A stretch of 64,000 bases of DNA, taken from NCBI GenBank assembly GCA_032334235.1, contig JAVSGI010000005.1, positions 3,005,501 to 3,069,500 of the forward strand, read 5' to 3'. The translations under genes and the position numbers were made by a program. Position 1 is the stretch's first letter. The number at the start of each line of letters is the position of its first letter. Shown piece after piece: positions 1-9,083 of the stretch. Source of the DNA: Paracoccaceae bacterium Fryx2 (lineage in GTDB: Bacteria > Pseudomonadota > Alphaproteobacteria > Rhodobacterales > Rhodobacteraceae). Below the pieces are notes generated by a model, which had not been told where the DNA came from, did not search any database, and worked only from the letters and a program-made list of their open reading frames with translations.

Positions 1-2
1 TG

Positions 3-497
3 GCGGCGGCGGCCGAAATGCAGCGCCGCGACGGGCGGGCCGCGTTGCGCGTGCTGGCCGGACTGGAGACGGCCGAGGCGGATGCCCTTCGTGCGCAGGC
101 CCAGACGCTGCTTGGCGACCCTGCGGCGGCGGCCGCTGTTTATGCCACACTAGGGGAAGCCGAGGCGGAACAGCGTTCCTCCCGGCAGGCGCAGGACTGG
201 GCAAGACTCGCTGCAGAGGGCGCAGAACCCTGGCGGACGGCTGCGGGAACCGTTTCTGCTGCGCCCGCCGCCGGGCCCGCCGTCGGGGACGCGCCACTGA
301 ACGCCGCCGACGCGAACGCGGCGCCGATGACTGTTGCCGACACAACTCCGGTCCCGCCGGCCGACGCCAATGCGGTGCCCGAGACCGATCCGCCGGGTCC
401 GCTTGCCCGCAGTCGACAGGCGCTGGCCGAAAGCGCCGGGACGCGGCAGGCGCTGGAGGCGCTTCTGTCCGGCGTGCCTGCGCCGGGAGCCCCGTGA
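3..497 (+). CDS. C-terminal part of an alanine-rich protein, likely flagellar-cluster associated (partial)
   Basis: The reading frame is open to the left edge of the window and ends at 495-497, so only the C-terminus is present. The first ~70 residues are Ala/Leu/Glu-rich and amphipathic, compatible with helical TPR-like repeats (a segment with GDPAAAAAVYATLGE resembles a TPR helix pair). The rest is a low-complexity Pro/Ala/Asp linker followed by a short helical tail. It lies 83 bp upstream of the SltF-like gene, on the same strand, at the edge of the flagellar cluster. I do not recognise a family, and the TPR reading is inference from composition. Confidence 0.5.
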   Translation, partial: AAAAEMQRRDGRAALRVLAGLETAEADALRAQAQTLLGDPAAAAAVYATLGEAEAEQRSSRQAQDWARLAAEGAEPWRTAAGTVSAAPAAGPAVGDAPLNAADANAAPMTVADTTPVPPADANAVPETDPPGPLARSRQALAESAGTRQALEALLSGVPAPGAP

Positions 498-580
498 TCC
501 ATCCTAACCTCTTGGAAAGATTCGGACCCTAAGGTGTTCTGGAAGGGCCGCGCAGTCGCAGCGGCAAAGGGTGAAACCCG

Positions 581-1324
581 ATGAGACAATGTTCCCGCAT
601 CGCCCAGAGGGTGGCAGCCCTGGCCCGGCCATTCCGGCAGGTGGCCGTCGCAGGCTGCCTGGCGGCCCTGGCAGTTGGCGCAGCCGCTTCGGCTCGGGAC
701 GAGCCCGCGCTCTGCGACATGGCGGCGGCCGAGGCGTCCGCACGCACCGGGGTGCCAATCGAGGTGTTGCAGGCCGTGGCGCTGGTCGAGACCGGGCGCA
801 GCCTTTCCGGCGCGCGGGGCGGCTTTCGCCCGTGGCCCTGGACGGTCAATCAGGGCGGAGACGGGCATTGGTTCGCCACGCGCGAAGAGGCTGCGGCCCA
901 TGTCGGGCAGGCTTTGGCGGCGGGCCAGACCAACATCGACATTGGCTGCTTCCAGATCAATCATCGCTGGCATTCTGGCGCCTTCGCATCGGTCGAAGAC
1001 ATGCTCGACCCGCGCCGCAACGCGCTGTACGCCGCCTCCTACCTGCAACGGCTTTACACGGGTCGGGGAGACTGGTCGGAGGCGGCGGGTGCCTATCATT
1101 CGGCCACGCCCGCCCATGCAGAACGCTACCGGCAGCGGTTCGACACCGTTTTGGCGCGGTTGAAGCCCGATACCCTCCCCAGCTTGCCGCCCGCCGAAGA
1201 CCTCGCGGCGCTGCTGCCCCGCGCCAACCGCTTTCCGTTGCTGGTATCGGGGGCCCCCGCAACGCAGGGGTCGATCGTGCCGCTGCGCGAAGGCAGGCAA
1301 CCGCTGTTCGGAAATGGCCCCTGA
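581..1324 (+). CDS. sltF: Flagellum-associated lytic transglycosylase (SltF-like)
   Basis: A 247-residue secreted SLT-family lytic transglycosylase. A hydrophobic stretch at residues 20-37 acts as signal peptide or anchor. The catalytic Glu is E70 in ALVETGRS. It is followed by the family signature NIDIGCFQINHRWH and the AYHS motif that shapes the sugar-binding cleft. Such enzymes cleave peptidoglycan without hydrolysis, opening the wall for the growing rod. In Rhodobacter sphaeroides the separate SltF enzyme does this job because FlgJ lacks its muramidase domain. This window shows the same split: the FlgJ at 15701-16012 is a single domain. The stop codon lies directly before flhA (start 1326), so the two are probably one transcript. 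The name sltF is by analogy. Confidence 0.85.
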   Translation: MRQCSRIAQRVAALARPFRQVAVAGCLAALAVGAAASARDEPALCDMAAAEASARTGVPIEVLQAVALVETGRSLSGARGGFRPWPWTVNQGGDGHWFATREEAAAHVGQALAAGQTNIDIGCFQINHRWHSGAFASVEDMLDPRRNALYAASYLQRLYTGRGDWSEAAGAYHSATPAHAERYRQRFDTVLARLKPDTLPSLPPAEDLAALLPRANRFPLLVSGAPATQGSIVPLREGRQPLFGNGP

Positions 1325-1325
1325 C

Positions 1326-3404
1326 ATGACATTCCCCCAGATCACGCTCGCCTCGATTTTCCGCCCCACGATCCTGCTGGCGCTCGCGCTGATGGCGGTG
1401 ATCGTAATGATGGTGCTTCCGGTGCCGGCCTGGATGCTGGACGTCGGGCTGGCGCTGTCATTCGCGCTGGCGATCCTGATGTTCACCGTCACGCTGTTTC
1501 TGGAACGGCCGCTGGATTTCTCGGCCTTTCCGACCATCCTTCTGGCCAGCCTGATGCTGCGTCTGTCACTGAACGTTTCCTCGACCAAACTGATCATCGG
1601 CGAGGGTCACACCGGCACGGATGCCGCCGGTCACGTGATCGAGGGCTTTGCCAATTTCATTATGGGTGGCAACGTGTTGCTGGGCCTGGTGGTGTTTTGC
1701 GTGCTGCTGATCGTCAACTTCATGGTGATCACCAAGGGGGCGGGGCGGATGGCCGAGGTCGGGGCACGGTTCGCGCTCGACGGGATGCCGGGCAAGCAGC
1801 TGGCGATCGACAGCGACATGTCGGCCGGGGCCATCGACCATGCGGAGGCCAAGCGGCGCCGCGAGCAGGAACTGGCCGAGACGAACTTCTTCGGCTCGCT
1901 CGACGGCGCCTCGAAATTCGTCAAGGGCGATGCGGTGGCAGGGTTGCTGATCACCATGCTGAACATCGTTATGGGCCTGATCATGGGCATCGCGGTGCAT
2001 GACATGCCGGTCGGCCTCGCTTTCGAAACCTATGCGATCCTGACGGTCGGCGACGGTCTGGTCAGCCAGATTCCGGCAGTCATCATTTCGATTGCCGCGG
2101 CGCTGCTGCTGGCGCGGGGCGGGGTGACGGGGGCAACCGACGTGTCGTTCTTCAAGCAGCTCGGGCGATATCCGGGGGCGCTGGGCACCGTGGCGCTGCT
2201 GATGGCGCTGTTTGCGCTGGTGCCGGGCATGCCGTTCCTGCCATTCATCCTGGCGGCGGCCGGCCTTGCGGCGGCGGCGTTGCTGGTGCATCGCAAGGCG
2301 GACATGGCGACGACCGAAGCGATTGCCGAACCCGAGGCGCCGCGCCGCAAGTCACTGGGCGACGTGCTGGATTTCGACGACATCCACATCGAGTTCGCGC
2401 CCGACCTCGTGTCGATGGTGCTCGACCCGGCGACCGGTCTCGATGCGCGCATCCAGAACATGCGAACGCATGTGGCCTCGGCCTTCGGCATCATCCTGCC
2501 CGAAATCCGGCTGACCGACGAGGTGATACTGCCGCCCGGCACCTATCGCATCCGGCTGCAGGGGGTGGAACGGGTGCGGGACCGCCTGGTGCCTGACCGG
2601 GTTCTGGTGCTGCTGGCCGACGGCGTGCCCGCGCCCGACGGACAGGACGTTCGCGAGCCGGTGTACGGTGCCCCCGCCCGCTGGATCCTGCCCGACCATC
2701 AGGAAGATGCGGCGCTGGCGGGGCTGACGGTGGTTTCGCCGGCCGAGGTGCTGGCAACCCATCTGCTGGAAATGATGAAGACCAACCTCGCGCGGTTGCT
2801 GACGCTGAAGGGGCTGCGGCGGCTGCTGGACGAATTCGTCAATGTCACAGACCCGGCCCGGGCCGAGGCAAACCGGCGGCTGCTGGAGGAACTGGTGCCG
2901 GAAAAGGTGCCTGTCGACCTGCTGCTGACGGTGCTGCGCCTGCTGCTGGAGGAACGGGTGTCGATCCGCAACCTGCCGCTGATCCTGGAGGCGGTGTCGG
3001 AAGCGCGGGGCCTCGGCGCGCCGGAGCAGGTCTGCGAACATGTGCGCCAGCGCCTGGGGTTCCAGCTTGTGGCGGAACTCAAGCGCGACGACGGCACCAT
3101 CCCGCTGATCCAGCTGGCGCCGGAATGGGAAAAGACCTTTGCCGCGCATCAGATCGACAGCGAGCGCGGGGTGCGCGACGTGGCCTTGCCGCCGGATCAG
3201 TTCGGCCGGCTGGCCAATGCGCTGGCCGAGCGGTTGAACAAGGCGGCGGAGAGCGGCATCTATCCGGCGCTGGTCACCTCGACCCTGCGGCGGCGCTTCC
3301 TGCGCACGGTGATGGTGGCGAAGGGCCTGGCCGCCCCCGTCCTGTCCTACGAGGAAATCGGGATGGAGGCGCGTCCCGCCATGGTCGGGCAGGTGTCGGC
3401 ATGA
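1326..3404 (+). CDS. flhA: Flagellar type III export gate protein FlhA
   Basis: A 692-residue FlhA, the usual family length. The N-terminal half has about eight membrane helices, with the family core LRLSLNVSSTKLI near residues 78-90 and the conserved cytoplasmic FHIPEP-type loop around residues 140-200 (RMAEVGARFALDGMPGKQ, then IDSDMSAGAID). The C-terminal ~350 residues are the cytoplasmic ring domain that docks chaperone-substrate complexes. I take the ATG at 1326 because the in-frame ATG at 1314 overlaps the preceding gene and adds four residues before the usual N-terminus. The stop overlaps the fliR start (ATGA), indicating translational coupling. Confidence 0.96.
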   Translation: MTFPQITLASIFRPTILLALALMAVIVMMVLPVPAWMLDVGLALSFALAILMFTVTLFLERPLDFSAFPTILLASLMLRLSLNVSSTKLIIGEGHTGTDAAGHVIEGFANFIMGGNVLLGLVVFCVLLIVNFMVITKGAGRMAEVGARFALDGMPGKQLAIDSDMSAGAIDHAEAKRRREQELAETNFFGSLDGASKFVKGDAVAGLLITMLNIVMGLIMGIAVHDMPVGLAFETYAILTVGDGLVSQIPAVIISIAAALLLARGGVTGATDVSFFKQLGRYPGALGTVALLMALFALVPGMPFLPFILAAAGLAAAALLVHRKADMATTEAIAEPEAPRRKSLGDVLDFDDIHIEFAPDLVSMVLDPATGLDARIQNMRTHVASAFGIILPEIRLTDEVILPPGTYRIRLQGVERVRDRLVPDRVLVLLADGVPAPDGQDVREPVYGAPARWILPDHQEDAALAGLTVVSPAEVLATHLLEMMKTNLARLLTLKGLRRLLDEFVNVTDPARAEANRRLLEELVPEKVPVDLLLTVLRLLLEERVSIRNLPLILEAVSEARGLGAPEQVCEHVRQRLGFQLVAELKRDDGTIPLIQLAPEWEKTFAAHQIDSERGVRDVALPPDQFGRLANALAERLNKAAESGIYPALVTSTLRRRFLRTVMVAKGLAAPVLSYEEIGMEARPAMVGQVSA

Positions 3405-4180
3405 ACGACATGATCCCGCTGCTGACCGAGCTGACTGGCATGGGGCAGGACATGATCTGGGTCGGGTTTCTGGTGTTTCTGCGGGTCGGGGCGGTGATGG
3501 CGTTGCTTCCGGCTTTCGGCGAGCAGGTGGTGCCGCAACGGGTGCGCCTGGTGGTCGGGCTGGCCTTCACGGCCGTGGTCGCCCCTGCGGTGGCGGACCG
3601 GGTGATGCCTCTGGCGGGGCAACTTGCGCTGCCGCTGGCAACGGAGGTGACGGCAGGGCTGATCCTCGGGATCGGCCTGCGGCTGTTCATCATGGCCCTG
3701 CAGATGGCCGGGACCATCGCCGCGCAGGCCACGTCCCTGGCGCAGCTTTTTGCCGGGGCCGGACCGGAGCCGCAGCCTGCCATCGGAAATCTGCTCACGG
3801 TGGCGGGGCTGGCACTGGCGGTGATGGCGGGCCTCCATGTGCGGGCGGCTGAACTGATGATCCTGTCCTATGACGTGTTGCCGCCCGGCCGGATGCCGGG
3901 GTCGGAAGACCTGGCGCAATGGGGCCTGTTGCAGGTCACGTCGGCATTTTCGCTGGCGTTTTCGCTGGCGGCGCCGTTCGTGCTGGCCTCTCTGATCTAC
4001 AACGTGGCTCTGGGCGTCATCAACCGGGCCATGCCGCAGTTGATGGTGGCCTTTGTCGGGGCGCCGGCGCTGACTCTGGGGGGGCTGGCACTTCTGGCCG
4101 TGGTCGCGCCGCTCGCCCTTGCCGTCTGGATGCAGGCGCTGGGCGCCTTTCTCGACGCGCCCTTCGCGAATGCGCCATGA
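3401..4180 (+). CDS. fliR: Flagellar export gate protein FliR
   Basis: A 259-residue integral membrane protein of the FliR/SctT family, part of the FliPQR export gate. About six hydrophobic helices are visible. The family features are the VGFLVFLRVGAVMALLPAFGEQ segment near the N-terminus and GLILGIGLRLF in the middle. The ATG at 3401 overlaps the flhA stop by ATGA, and its own stop overlaps the flhB start (ATG at 4177), so flhA-fliR-flhB are translationally coupled. fliQ is 5 kb away on the other strand and fliP is not in the window. Confidence 0.95.
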   Translation: MNDMIPLLTELTGMGQDMIWVGFLVFLRVGAVMALLPAFGEQVVPQRVRLVVGLAFTAVVAPAVADRVMPLAGQLALPLATEVTAGLILGIGLRLFIMALQMAGTIAAQATSLAQLFAGAGPEPQPAIGNLLTVAGLALAVMAGLHVRAAELMILSYDVLPPGRMPGSEDLAQWGLLQVTSAFSLAFSLAAPFVLASLIYNVALGVINRAMPQLMVAFVGAPALTLGGLALLAVVAPLALAVWMQALGAFLDAPFANAP

Positions 4181-5259
4181 GCGGCGAGGACGAAAGCGGC
4201 GAAAAGGAATACGAGGCCACGGCGCGCCGCCTTGACCAGGCGCGCACCAAGGGCGAGATTGCCCGTTCGCAGGACCTGCCGACCGCAGCGGCCTATGCCG
4301 GGTTGCTGGTGGCGGCCTGGGCACTGGGCGAGGCGTCCTTGCGGCGGGCCGGGCAGGTCGGGGCGGTCCTGCTTGACCAGGCCGACCTTCTGTCACGGAT
4401 ATTCACGACCGAGGGGGGCGCACCGTTCGGCGGGTTGCTGGCAGCCTTTGCACTGGCTCTGGCCCCGTTCTTTCTCTTGCCGGCCATGGGGGTGCTGGTT
4501 GCCGTTCTGGCACAGCGGTCGCTGGTGTTTACCCCCGACAAGATCATGCCCAAACTGTCCCGCATCTCGCTGGTGGCGGGGGCGAAAAACAAGTTTGGCC
4601 GTTCCGGGCTGTTCGAATTCGCCAAGAGCTTCGTGAAGCTGGTGATCATTTCGGTGGCGCTGGGCCTTTTTCTGGTGCGGCAGGGCGACCGGATCCTTGG
4701 CACGCTGCACCTGACCCCGGCGCTGATGACGGCAACGCTGCTGCAGATGGTGGTGGAGTTCCTGTTCCTGATCCTGCTGATCGCGACCGCCATCGGCGGG
4801 GTCGATTATCTGTGGCAGGCGGCGGAACATCGGCGGCGCCACCGCATGTCGCGCAAGGAAGTGATGGATGAACACAAGGAGTCCGAGGGCGATCCGCAGA
4901 CCAAGGCGCAGCGTCGCCAGCGTGGCTACGACATCGCCACCAACCGGATGCTCGCCGATGTCGCCACGGCCGATGTGGTGATCGTCAACCCGACGCATTA
5001 CGCCGTGGCGCTGAAATGGAACCGGGCCGGAGGGCGGGCGCCGGTCTGTGTTGCCAAGGGGGTGGACGAGATTGCCGCGCGCATCCGCGAGCGTGCCGCC
5101 GTGGCCGGGGTGCCACTGCACCGCGATCCGCCGACTGCCCGTGCCCTGCACGCTGCCGTCAAGATCGGTCAGGAGGTGCAGCCCGAGCATTATCGCACCG
5201 TGGCTGCCGCCATCCGCTTCGCCGAGGCGATGCGCAGGAAGGCGAGGGCGTGGCGATGA
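4177..5259 (+). CDS. flhB: Flagellar export switch protein FlhB
   Basis: A 360-residue FlhB. It has a charged N-terminus, four membrane helices, and a cytoplasmic C-terminal domain with the autocleavage motif NPTH at residues 271-274 (in VIVNPTHYAVAL). Cleavage between Asn and Pro switches export from rod/hook to filament substrates, in concert with FliK (16103-17890 here). The conserved MSRKEVMDEHKESEGDP loop precedes it. The start overlaps the fliR stop and the stop overlaps the next ATG (5256), so the operon continues. Confidence 0.96.
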   Translation: MSGEDESGEKEYEATARRLDQARTKGEIARSQDLPTAAAYAGLLVAAWALGEASLRRAGQVGAVLLDQADLLSRIFTTEGGAPFGGLLAAFALALAPFFLLPAMGVLVAVLAQRSLVFTPDKIMPKLSRISLVAGAKNKFGRSGLFEFAKSFVKLVIISVALGLFLVRQGDRILGTLHLTPALMTATLLQMVVEFLFLILLIATAIGGVDYLWQAAEHRRRHRMSRKEVMDEHKESEGDPQTKAQRRQRGYDIATNRMLADVATADVVIVNPTHYAVALKWNRAGGRAPVCVAKGVDEIAARIRERAAVAGVPLHRDPPTARALHAAVKIGQEVQPEHYRTVAAAIRFAEAMRRKARAWR

Positions 5260-5582
5260 CGCAGCGTGACCAGCTGGCCAGGCTCGGGCAGGTGAGCCAA
5301 CTGATACTGGATCTGCGGTTGTCCGAGCTGCACACGGCAGCACGCGCCCGGCAGGACAGTCTGGATCGGCTTGCAGGATTGGCGGCCGAGCCGGCGGACG
5401 GTCTTTCCCCCATCGCGGCGGCACGGGCCGAACTGCACTATCAGCGTTGGGCCGAGGCACGGCGCGCCGAGATCAACCTGACCCTTGCACGCCAGACGGC
5501 CGACTGGCTGGGGGCGCAGGCCGCCGCGCGCCGGGCTTTCGGCCAGGCGCAGGCCCTGCGCGGCCTGGCGCAGAAGGGTTAG
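5256..5582 (+). CDS. Small helical protein, last gene of the flhA operon (possibly FliJ-like)
   Basis: A 108-residue protein without membrane segments, predicted almost entirely alpha-helical with heptad-like Leu/Ala spacing and many charged residues. The ATG at 5256 overlaps the flhB stop. Its place directly behind flhB and its coiled-coil character suggest a FliJ-like export accessory factor, but no diagnostic motif is visible, so this is inference from position and composition. Confidence 0.6.
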   Translation: MTQRDQLARLGQVSQLILDLRLSELHTAARARQDSLDRLAGLAAEPADGLSPIAAARAELHYQRWAEARRAEINLTLARQTADWLGAQAAARRAFGQAQALRGLAQKG

Positions 5583-5958
5583 CGTGCTGCGGCATTTCCG
5601 ATTCGGGAATCCCATCAAAGTATGATCTGTGATTCCCTGCCTGCAGGGCGCGATGTCGGACTTGTCTGCGATACATTCGCAAAGGACGATGCTGCATCTT
5701 CTTCAGGGCTGCAGGGTATGGACCCATTTTGTGCGCAACACGCTCCTGCTGCCGTTCACCGTCAGGGCTGCGAGGTGGGAGAGGTTCGGCCTGGCGCCGC
5801 GGCGACCCTTGGCCGTCTGGCCGGGCAGACGGTCGAAGCACGCGGCCGGGGCGAACCGCGTCCGCCAAGCCTCCGTCCGCACCGCGCCTGCCTGTTGCGG
5901 CAGTTTGACGGCGGCGCCTGCGCCGCAGTTGCTGCCTTTCGCGGCGGAGCCATCGGTG
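5583..5958. other. Gene-free interval between the convergent flhB and fliL transcripts
   Basis: No convincing coding frame on either strand. Two inverted repeats are visible: GGGAATC/GATTCCC (5605-5611 with 5631-5637) shortly after the plus-strand operon, and GCGGCGC-CT-GCGCCGC (5911-5926) 33 bp beyond the fliL stop. Either could end transcription, but neither has a T-run. Confidence 0.5.
5911..5926 (-). terminator. Possible terminator hairpin after fliL
   Basis: Perfect 7-bp G+C stem (GCGGCGC/GCGCCGC) with a 2-nt loop, just past the end of the minus-strand flgB-to-fliL run. There is no U-tract, so termination is inferred from position and stem strength only. Confidence 0.35.
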
Positions 5959-6417
5959 TCAGCTGTCCTGCCTGACGATGTCGGCGATCAGGACATCCGT
6001 CACCAGGTCGCCCATCGTGGTGCGCGCCGCCTCGAGCAGCGCCTTGCGCAGCAGGATCAGGTTCGACCCGTCGGTGAAGGAACCGCGAAACCCGCCGGAG
6101 TTGGCGTGATCGAACAGCACCTGCAGGAAGGCATCGCGGATCTTGGGTTCGCGGGCATAGATCAGATCGGTGCTGCCGGGCTTGGCTTCCAGGCTGAGGG
6201 ACAGCACGACCATGGATGCGACGCGCCCGTTTTCGACCACCGGTACGACGAACTGGTTGTTCAGCTTGACGTAATCGGGCTGGATTTCGGGAACAGCCTT
6301 TGCGGCGGCCGCTTCGGCGTCGGGAGGCTCGGCCGCCGGGCGCAGCAGCAGGCCCGCGCCGAGGCCCGCACCCAAACCGACCAGGGCAAGTATAAGGGGG
6401 AGGAGCTTGCGGATCAT
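5959..6417 (-). CDS. fliL: Flagellar basal body-associated protein FliL
   Basis: A 152-residue protein with one N-terminal membrane helix (about residues 5-26), a short acidic/Ala-rich linker and a periplasmic FliL-type domain (PDYVKLNNQFVVPV at the domain start, then an EPKIRDAFLQVLF helix). FliL surrounds the stator units and affects torque and swarming. It is the last gene of the minus-strand flgB-flgC-fliE-fliQ-flgF-flgG-flgA-flgH-fliL run, 6 bp after the flgH stop. Confidence 0.85.
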   Translation of the reverse strand: MIRKLLPLILALVGLGAGLGAGLLLRPAAEPPDAEAAAAKAVPEIQPDYVKLNNQFVVPVVENGRVASMVVLSLSLEAKPGSTDLIYAREPKIRDAFLQVLFDHANSGGFRGSFTDGSNLILLRKALLEAARTTMGDLVTDVLIADIVRQDS

Positions 6418-6423
6418 GGCGGG

Positions 6424-7146
6424 TCAGAACGGCATGAGGATGTCGGTGATCTGCTGGCCATAGCGCGGCTGCTGCACATCGGTGATCTGGCCGCGCCCGC
6501 CATAGGCCACCCGGGCCCCGGCGATCTTGTCATAGGTGATCTCGTTCTGGCGCGATATGTCGGCGGGGCGGACATAGCCGGTCACGATCAGCTCGCGCAG
6601 TTCAAAGTTCACCCGCACTTCCTGCTGGCCCTCGATGCGCAGCACGCCGTTGGGCAGTTCCTCGACCACCGTCGCCGCGACCCGCAGTGTCAGCTTCTCG
6701 TTGCGCGCCACCGATCCGTCGCCCGAATAGCTGGACGAGGAATTGGTGCTGAGCGCGTCGGCCATGCTCGCCCCTTCAGGCAATTCGGCGTCCAGCCGCT
6801 GCGGAATGCCGAAAAGCGACGGGATTCCCATGGTTTCGCTGCCGGTCCGGCTGCGGCCCGAGGAGTTGGAGATTTCGGCCTTGTCGTCGATCTCGATCAC
6901 CACGGTCATGATGTCGCCGCGCCGCGCCGCCCGCCTGTCGCCGAACAGCGACGCGCGCCCCCCGGTCCAGAGCGAGGAGGCATCGGTCGGGCCATCGGGT
7001 TCGGCATCGAGCGGCATCGGATTGGAATACATGGCATGATGCTGGTAGCTGCCTTCCAGCGGCGAAAAGGCGGGGGCCTTGCCGACCTCCTGCAGGCGCC
7101 CGCAGGCGGTGAGGAGGACGAGGCAGGCAAGCAGGAGTCGCATCAC
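6424..7146 (-). CDS. flgH: Flagellar L-ring protein FlgH (lipoprotein)
   Basis: A 240-residue FlgH. The N-terminus is a lipoprotein signal with lipobox LTAC, giving lipidated Cys about residue 15. The mature protein has the family segments SLWTG (ring assembly), RRGDIMTVVIEIDDKAE and the C-terminal LRELIVTGYVRPADI. It forms the outer-membrane L ring around the rod. It directly follows flgA (10 bp), consistent with co-expression. Confidence 0.95.
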   Translation of the reverse strand: MMRLLLACLVLLTACGRLQEVGKAPAFSPLEGSYQHHAMYSNPMPLDAEPDGPTDASSLWTGGRASLFGDRRAARRGDIMTVVIEIDDKAEISNSSGRSRTGSETMGIPSLFGIPQRLDAELPEGASMADALSTNSSSSYSGDGSVARNEKLTLRVAATVVEELPNGVLRIEGQQEVRVNFELRELIVTGYVRPADISRQNEITYDKIAGARVAYGGRGQITDVQQPRYGQQITDILMPF

Positions 7147-7155
7147 GGAAATCCT

Positions 7156-7575
7156 TCAGAAATCGGGGCCGACCCACACCATCCCGTCCGCGCCGATCCG
7201 GCCGGAGATGATGGTGCGGGAGGACAGGTTCATCACGCGGACCACGTCGCCGACCCCGCCGCGGGCCAGCGCGCGCCCTTCGGTCCGAATGTCGAGGCCG
7301 CCCGCCTGATAGGACAGCGGCACGATCTGGTTGCGGTCGACGATCGCAGGGGGGCCAAGGTCGCCGGGGCGGATCGGGCGGCCGGCGTAAAGCGTCACGC
7401 GCGCCTCCAGCCCCTGGGCGGCCAGGGGGTCGGTCAGGGCGCCGGGAATCTCGGCGGCGACGAGCGTCATGTCGGTTGCGGCCAGCACCGTCTGCGCCCG
7501 GATGGTGCGGGTCGCCACCAGGCTGTCGGCCTCGGCCAGGCCGGGCACCAGAAGGAAGACCAGCCGCCACATCAC
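7156..7575 (-). CDS. flgA: Flagellar P-ring assembly chaperone FlgA
   Basis: A 139-residue secreted protein with a signal peptide (hydrophobic residues 2-14, cleavage near AEA) and the SAF/FlgA C-terminal domain, including IVDRNQIVPLSYQ and VGDVVRVMNLSSRTIISGRIGADG-like strands. FlgA chaperones FlgI during P-ring assembly. It is shorter than the enterobacterial protein, as is usual for alphaproteobacterial FlgA. It overlaps the flgG stop by 4 bp. flgI itself is not in the window. Confidence 0.9.
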   Translation of the reverse strand: MMWRLVFLLVPGLAEADSLVATRTIRAQTVLAATDMTLVAAEIPGALTDPLAAQGLEARVTLYAGRPIRPGDLGPPAIVDRNQIVPLSYQAGGLDIRTEGRALARGGVGDVVRVMNLSSRTIISGRIGADGMVWVGPDF

Positions 7576-8360
7576 CGCACGCTCGTGGTGGCCGACATCA
7601 TCTGGTCGGCGGCGGTGATCACCTTGGCGTTCAACTCGTAGCCGCGTTGCGCCTTGATCAGTTCGGTCACCTCGCGCACCGCATCGACCGAGCTTTCCTC
7701 AAGGTATCCCTGCCGCAGGGTGCCCAGGCCATCCTGCCCCGGCGAGCCCACCAGCGCAGGCCCCGAGGCCGGACTTTCCAGGAACAGGTTCGATCCGATC
7801 GCCTCCAGCCCCTTTTCGTTCGAGAAGCCGACAAGGTTCAGCTGGCCCAGCAGTTCGGGCTGCACCCGGTCGGCAAAATAGGCATAAACCTCGCCATCCG
7901 CGTTGATCGACAGGCTGCGCGCATCCGACGGAATCGTGAGCCCCGGCGCCACCTGATGCCCGTCGGACGTGACGATCAGCCCGTCGCCGGTGCGCTTCAG
8001 TGCGCCGTCGCGGGTATAGGCCGAGGCGCCGGAGGGCAGCGTGACCTCCAGATAGCCCTTGCCCTCGACCGCCACATCCAGATCGCCGCCGGTCTGCACA
8101 AGCGACCCCTGCGAAAGCACCACCGACACCGCGGCCGGGCGGACCCCGAGGCCGATCTGCACCCCGGTCGGCAGCTGGGTGCCATCCTCGGCGGCCACTG
8201 TTCCGGGGCGCGCAAGCTGTTGATAATGCAGGTCGGCAAAGTCGACGCGCCGGGAATTGTAGCCCGTGGTGGACATGTTGGCGAGGTTGTTGGACACGAC
8301 ATCGACACGCATCTGCTGTGCAGCCATGCCGGATGCGGCGATTTGCAGGGCTTTCATCAA
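7572..8360 (-). CDS. flgG: Flagellar distal rod protein FlgG
   Basis: A 262-residue FlgG of normal length. It has the rod-family N-terminal helix with NNLANMSTTGYNSRR (residues about 25-39), the FlgG-type central beta domain, and the C-terminal helix VREVTELIKAQRGYELNAKVI. It is secreted by the flagellar T3SS and forms the distal rod. It is 6 bp downstream of flgF. Confidence 0.96.
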   Translation of the reverse strand: MMKALQIAASGMAAQQMRVDVVSNNLANMSTTGYNSRRVDFADLHYQQLARPGTVAAEDGTQLPTGVQIGLGVRPAAVSVVLSQGSLVQTGGDLDVAVEGKGYLEVTLPSGASAYTRDGALKRTGDGLIVTSDGHQVAPGLTIPSDARSLSINADGEVYAYFADRVQPELLGQLNLVGFSNEKGLEAIGSNLFLESPASGPALVGSPGQDGLGTLRQGYLEESSVDAVREVTELIKAQRGYELNAKVITAADQMMSATTSVR

Positions 8361-8366
8361 TGTCTC

Positions 8367-9080
8367 CTATTGGCCAAGGGTCTGGATGACGCCACGAACG
8401 CGTTCATCCTCGGATTGCAGGAAGCTTTGCCCCATTTCATAGGCGCGCTGGACCGCGATCATCCGGGCAATCTCGGACACCGGGTTGACGTTCGAATCCT
8501 CGACATGGCCTTGCAGGATCACCGCGCCTTCGGTCGGTTCCACGCCGGAGCCGGAGGAGAACAGCGTGCCGCCCTGATGCCGCAGGTCGTTCGGGTCGAT
8601 TGGCTGCCAGAGCCCGATCCGCCCCAGCGGCTGGCCGCCGGCCGAGAGCGTGCCGTCCTGCGCCAGCGCCACCACCCCGGCATCCGGCGGCACGAAGATC
8701 GGGGCGCCGCCCTGGTCCAGCAGCCGATGGCCGTCGGGGTTGACCAGTTCGCCGTCGGCCGAAGGCGTGAAGCTGCCGGCGCGGGTCAGGCCCTGGCCTT
8801 GCGGCGTTTCCACCAGAAAGAATCCGTCGCCCTGGATGGCGAAGTCGAAGGCCCCGCCGGTCTGGCTCAGCCCGGCCTGCGACAGGTCGATCTGTCGGGC
8901 CGAGGCATGGGCCATCGACAGCGAGGGCGCATCCTCCAGCCGCGTGATGTGTTCGGCAAAGATCACCCCTTCGCGGCGGAAGCCGGTGGTCGAGATGTTG
9001 GCGATATTGTTCGCCACCGCCTGCATTTCGCGCATCAGGCCGGATTGGCGGGTCAGGGTGGTGTAGGCGGCGGCGTCCAC
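8367..9080 (-). CDS. flgF: Flagellar proximal rod protein FlgF
   Basis: A 237-residue rod protein related to FlgG: N-terminal NNIANISTTGFRREG motif, central QGDGFFLVETPQG segment, and C-terminal rod helix ending in ERVRGVIQTLGQ. The order flgF-flgG is that of other bacteria. It sits 3 bp after the fliQ stop. Confidence 0.94.
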   Translation of the reverse strand: MDAAAYTTLTRQSGLMREMQAVANNIANISTTGFRREGVIFAEHITRLEDAPSLSMAHASARQIDLSQAGLSQTGGAFDFAIQGDGFFLVETPQGQGLTRAGSFTPSADGELVNPDGHRLLDQGGAPIFVPPDAGVVALAQDGTLSAGGQPLGRIGLWQPIDPNDLRHQGGTLFSSGSGVEPTEGAVILQGHVEDSNVNPVSEIARMIAVQRAYEMGQSFLQSEDERVRGVIQTLGQ

Positions 9081-9083
9081 GGC

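Noticed and set aside
5583-5958. Small flagellar gene in the fliL-flhB gap
   Set aside because: Short frames on both strands have no ribosome site, no family motif, and composition of non-coding G+C-rich sequence.
5629-7641. Very long open frame (about 670 codons) on the plus strand
   Set aside because: It is antisense to fliL, flgH and flgA, which have clear family motifs. Its composition is that of a shadow frame in G+C-rich DNA.
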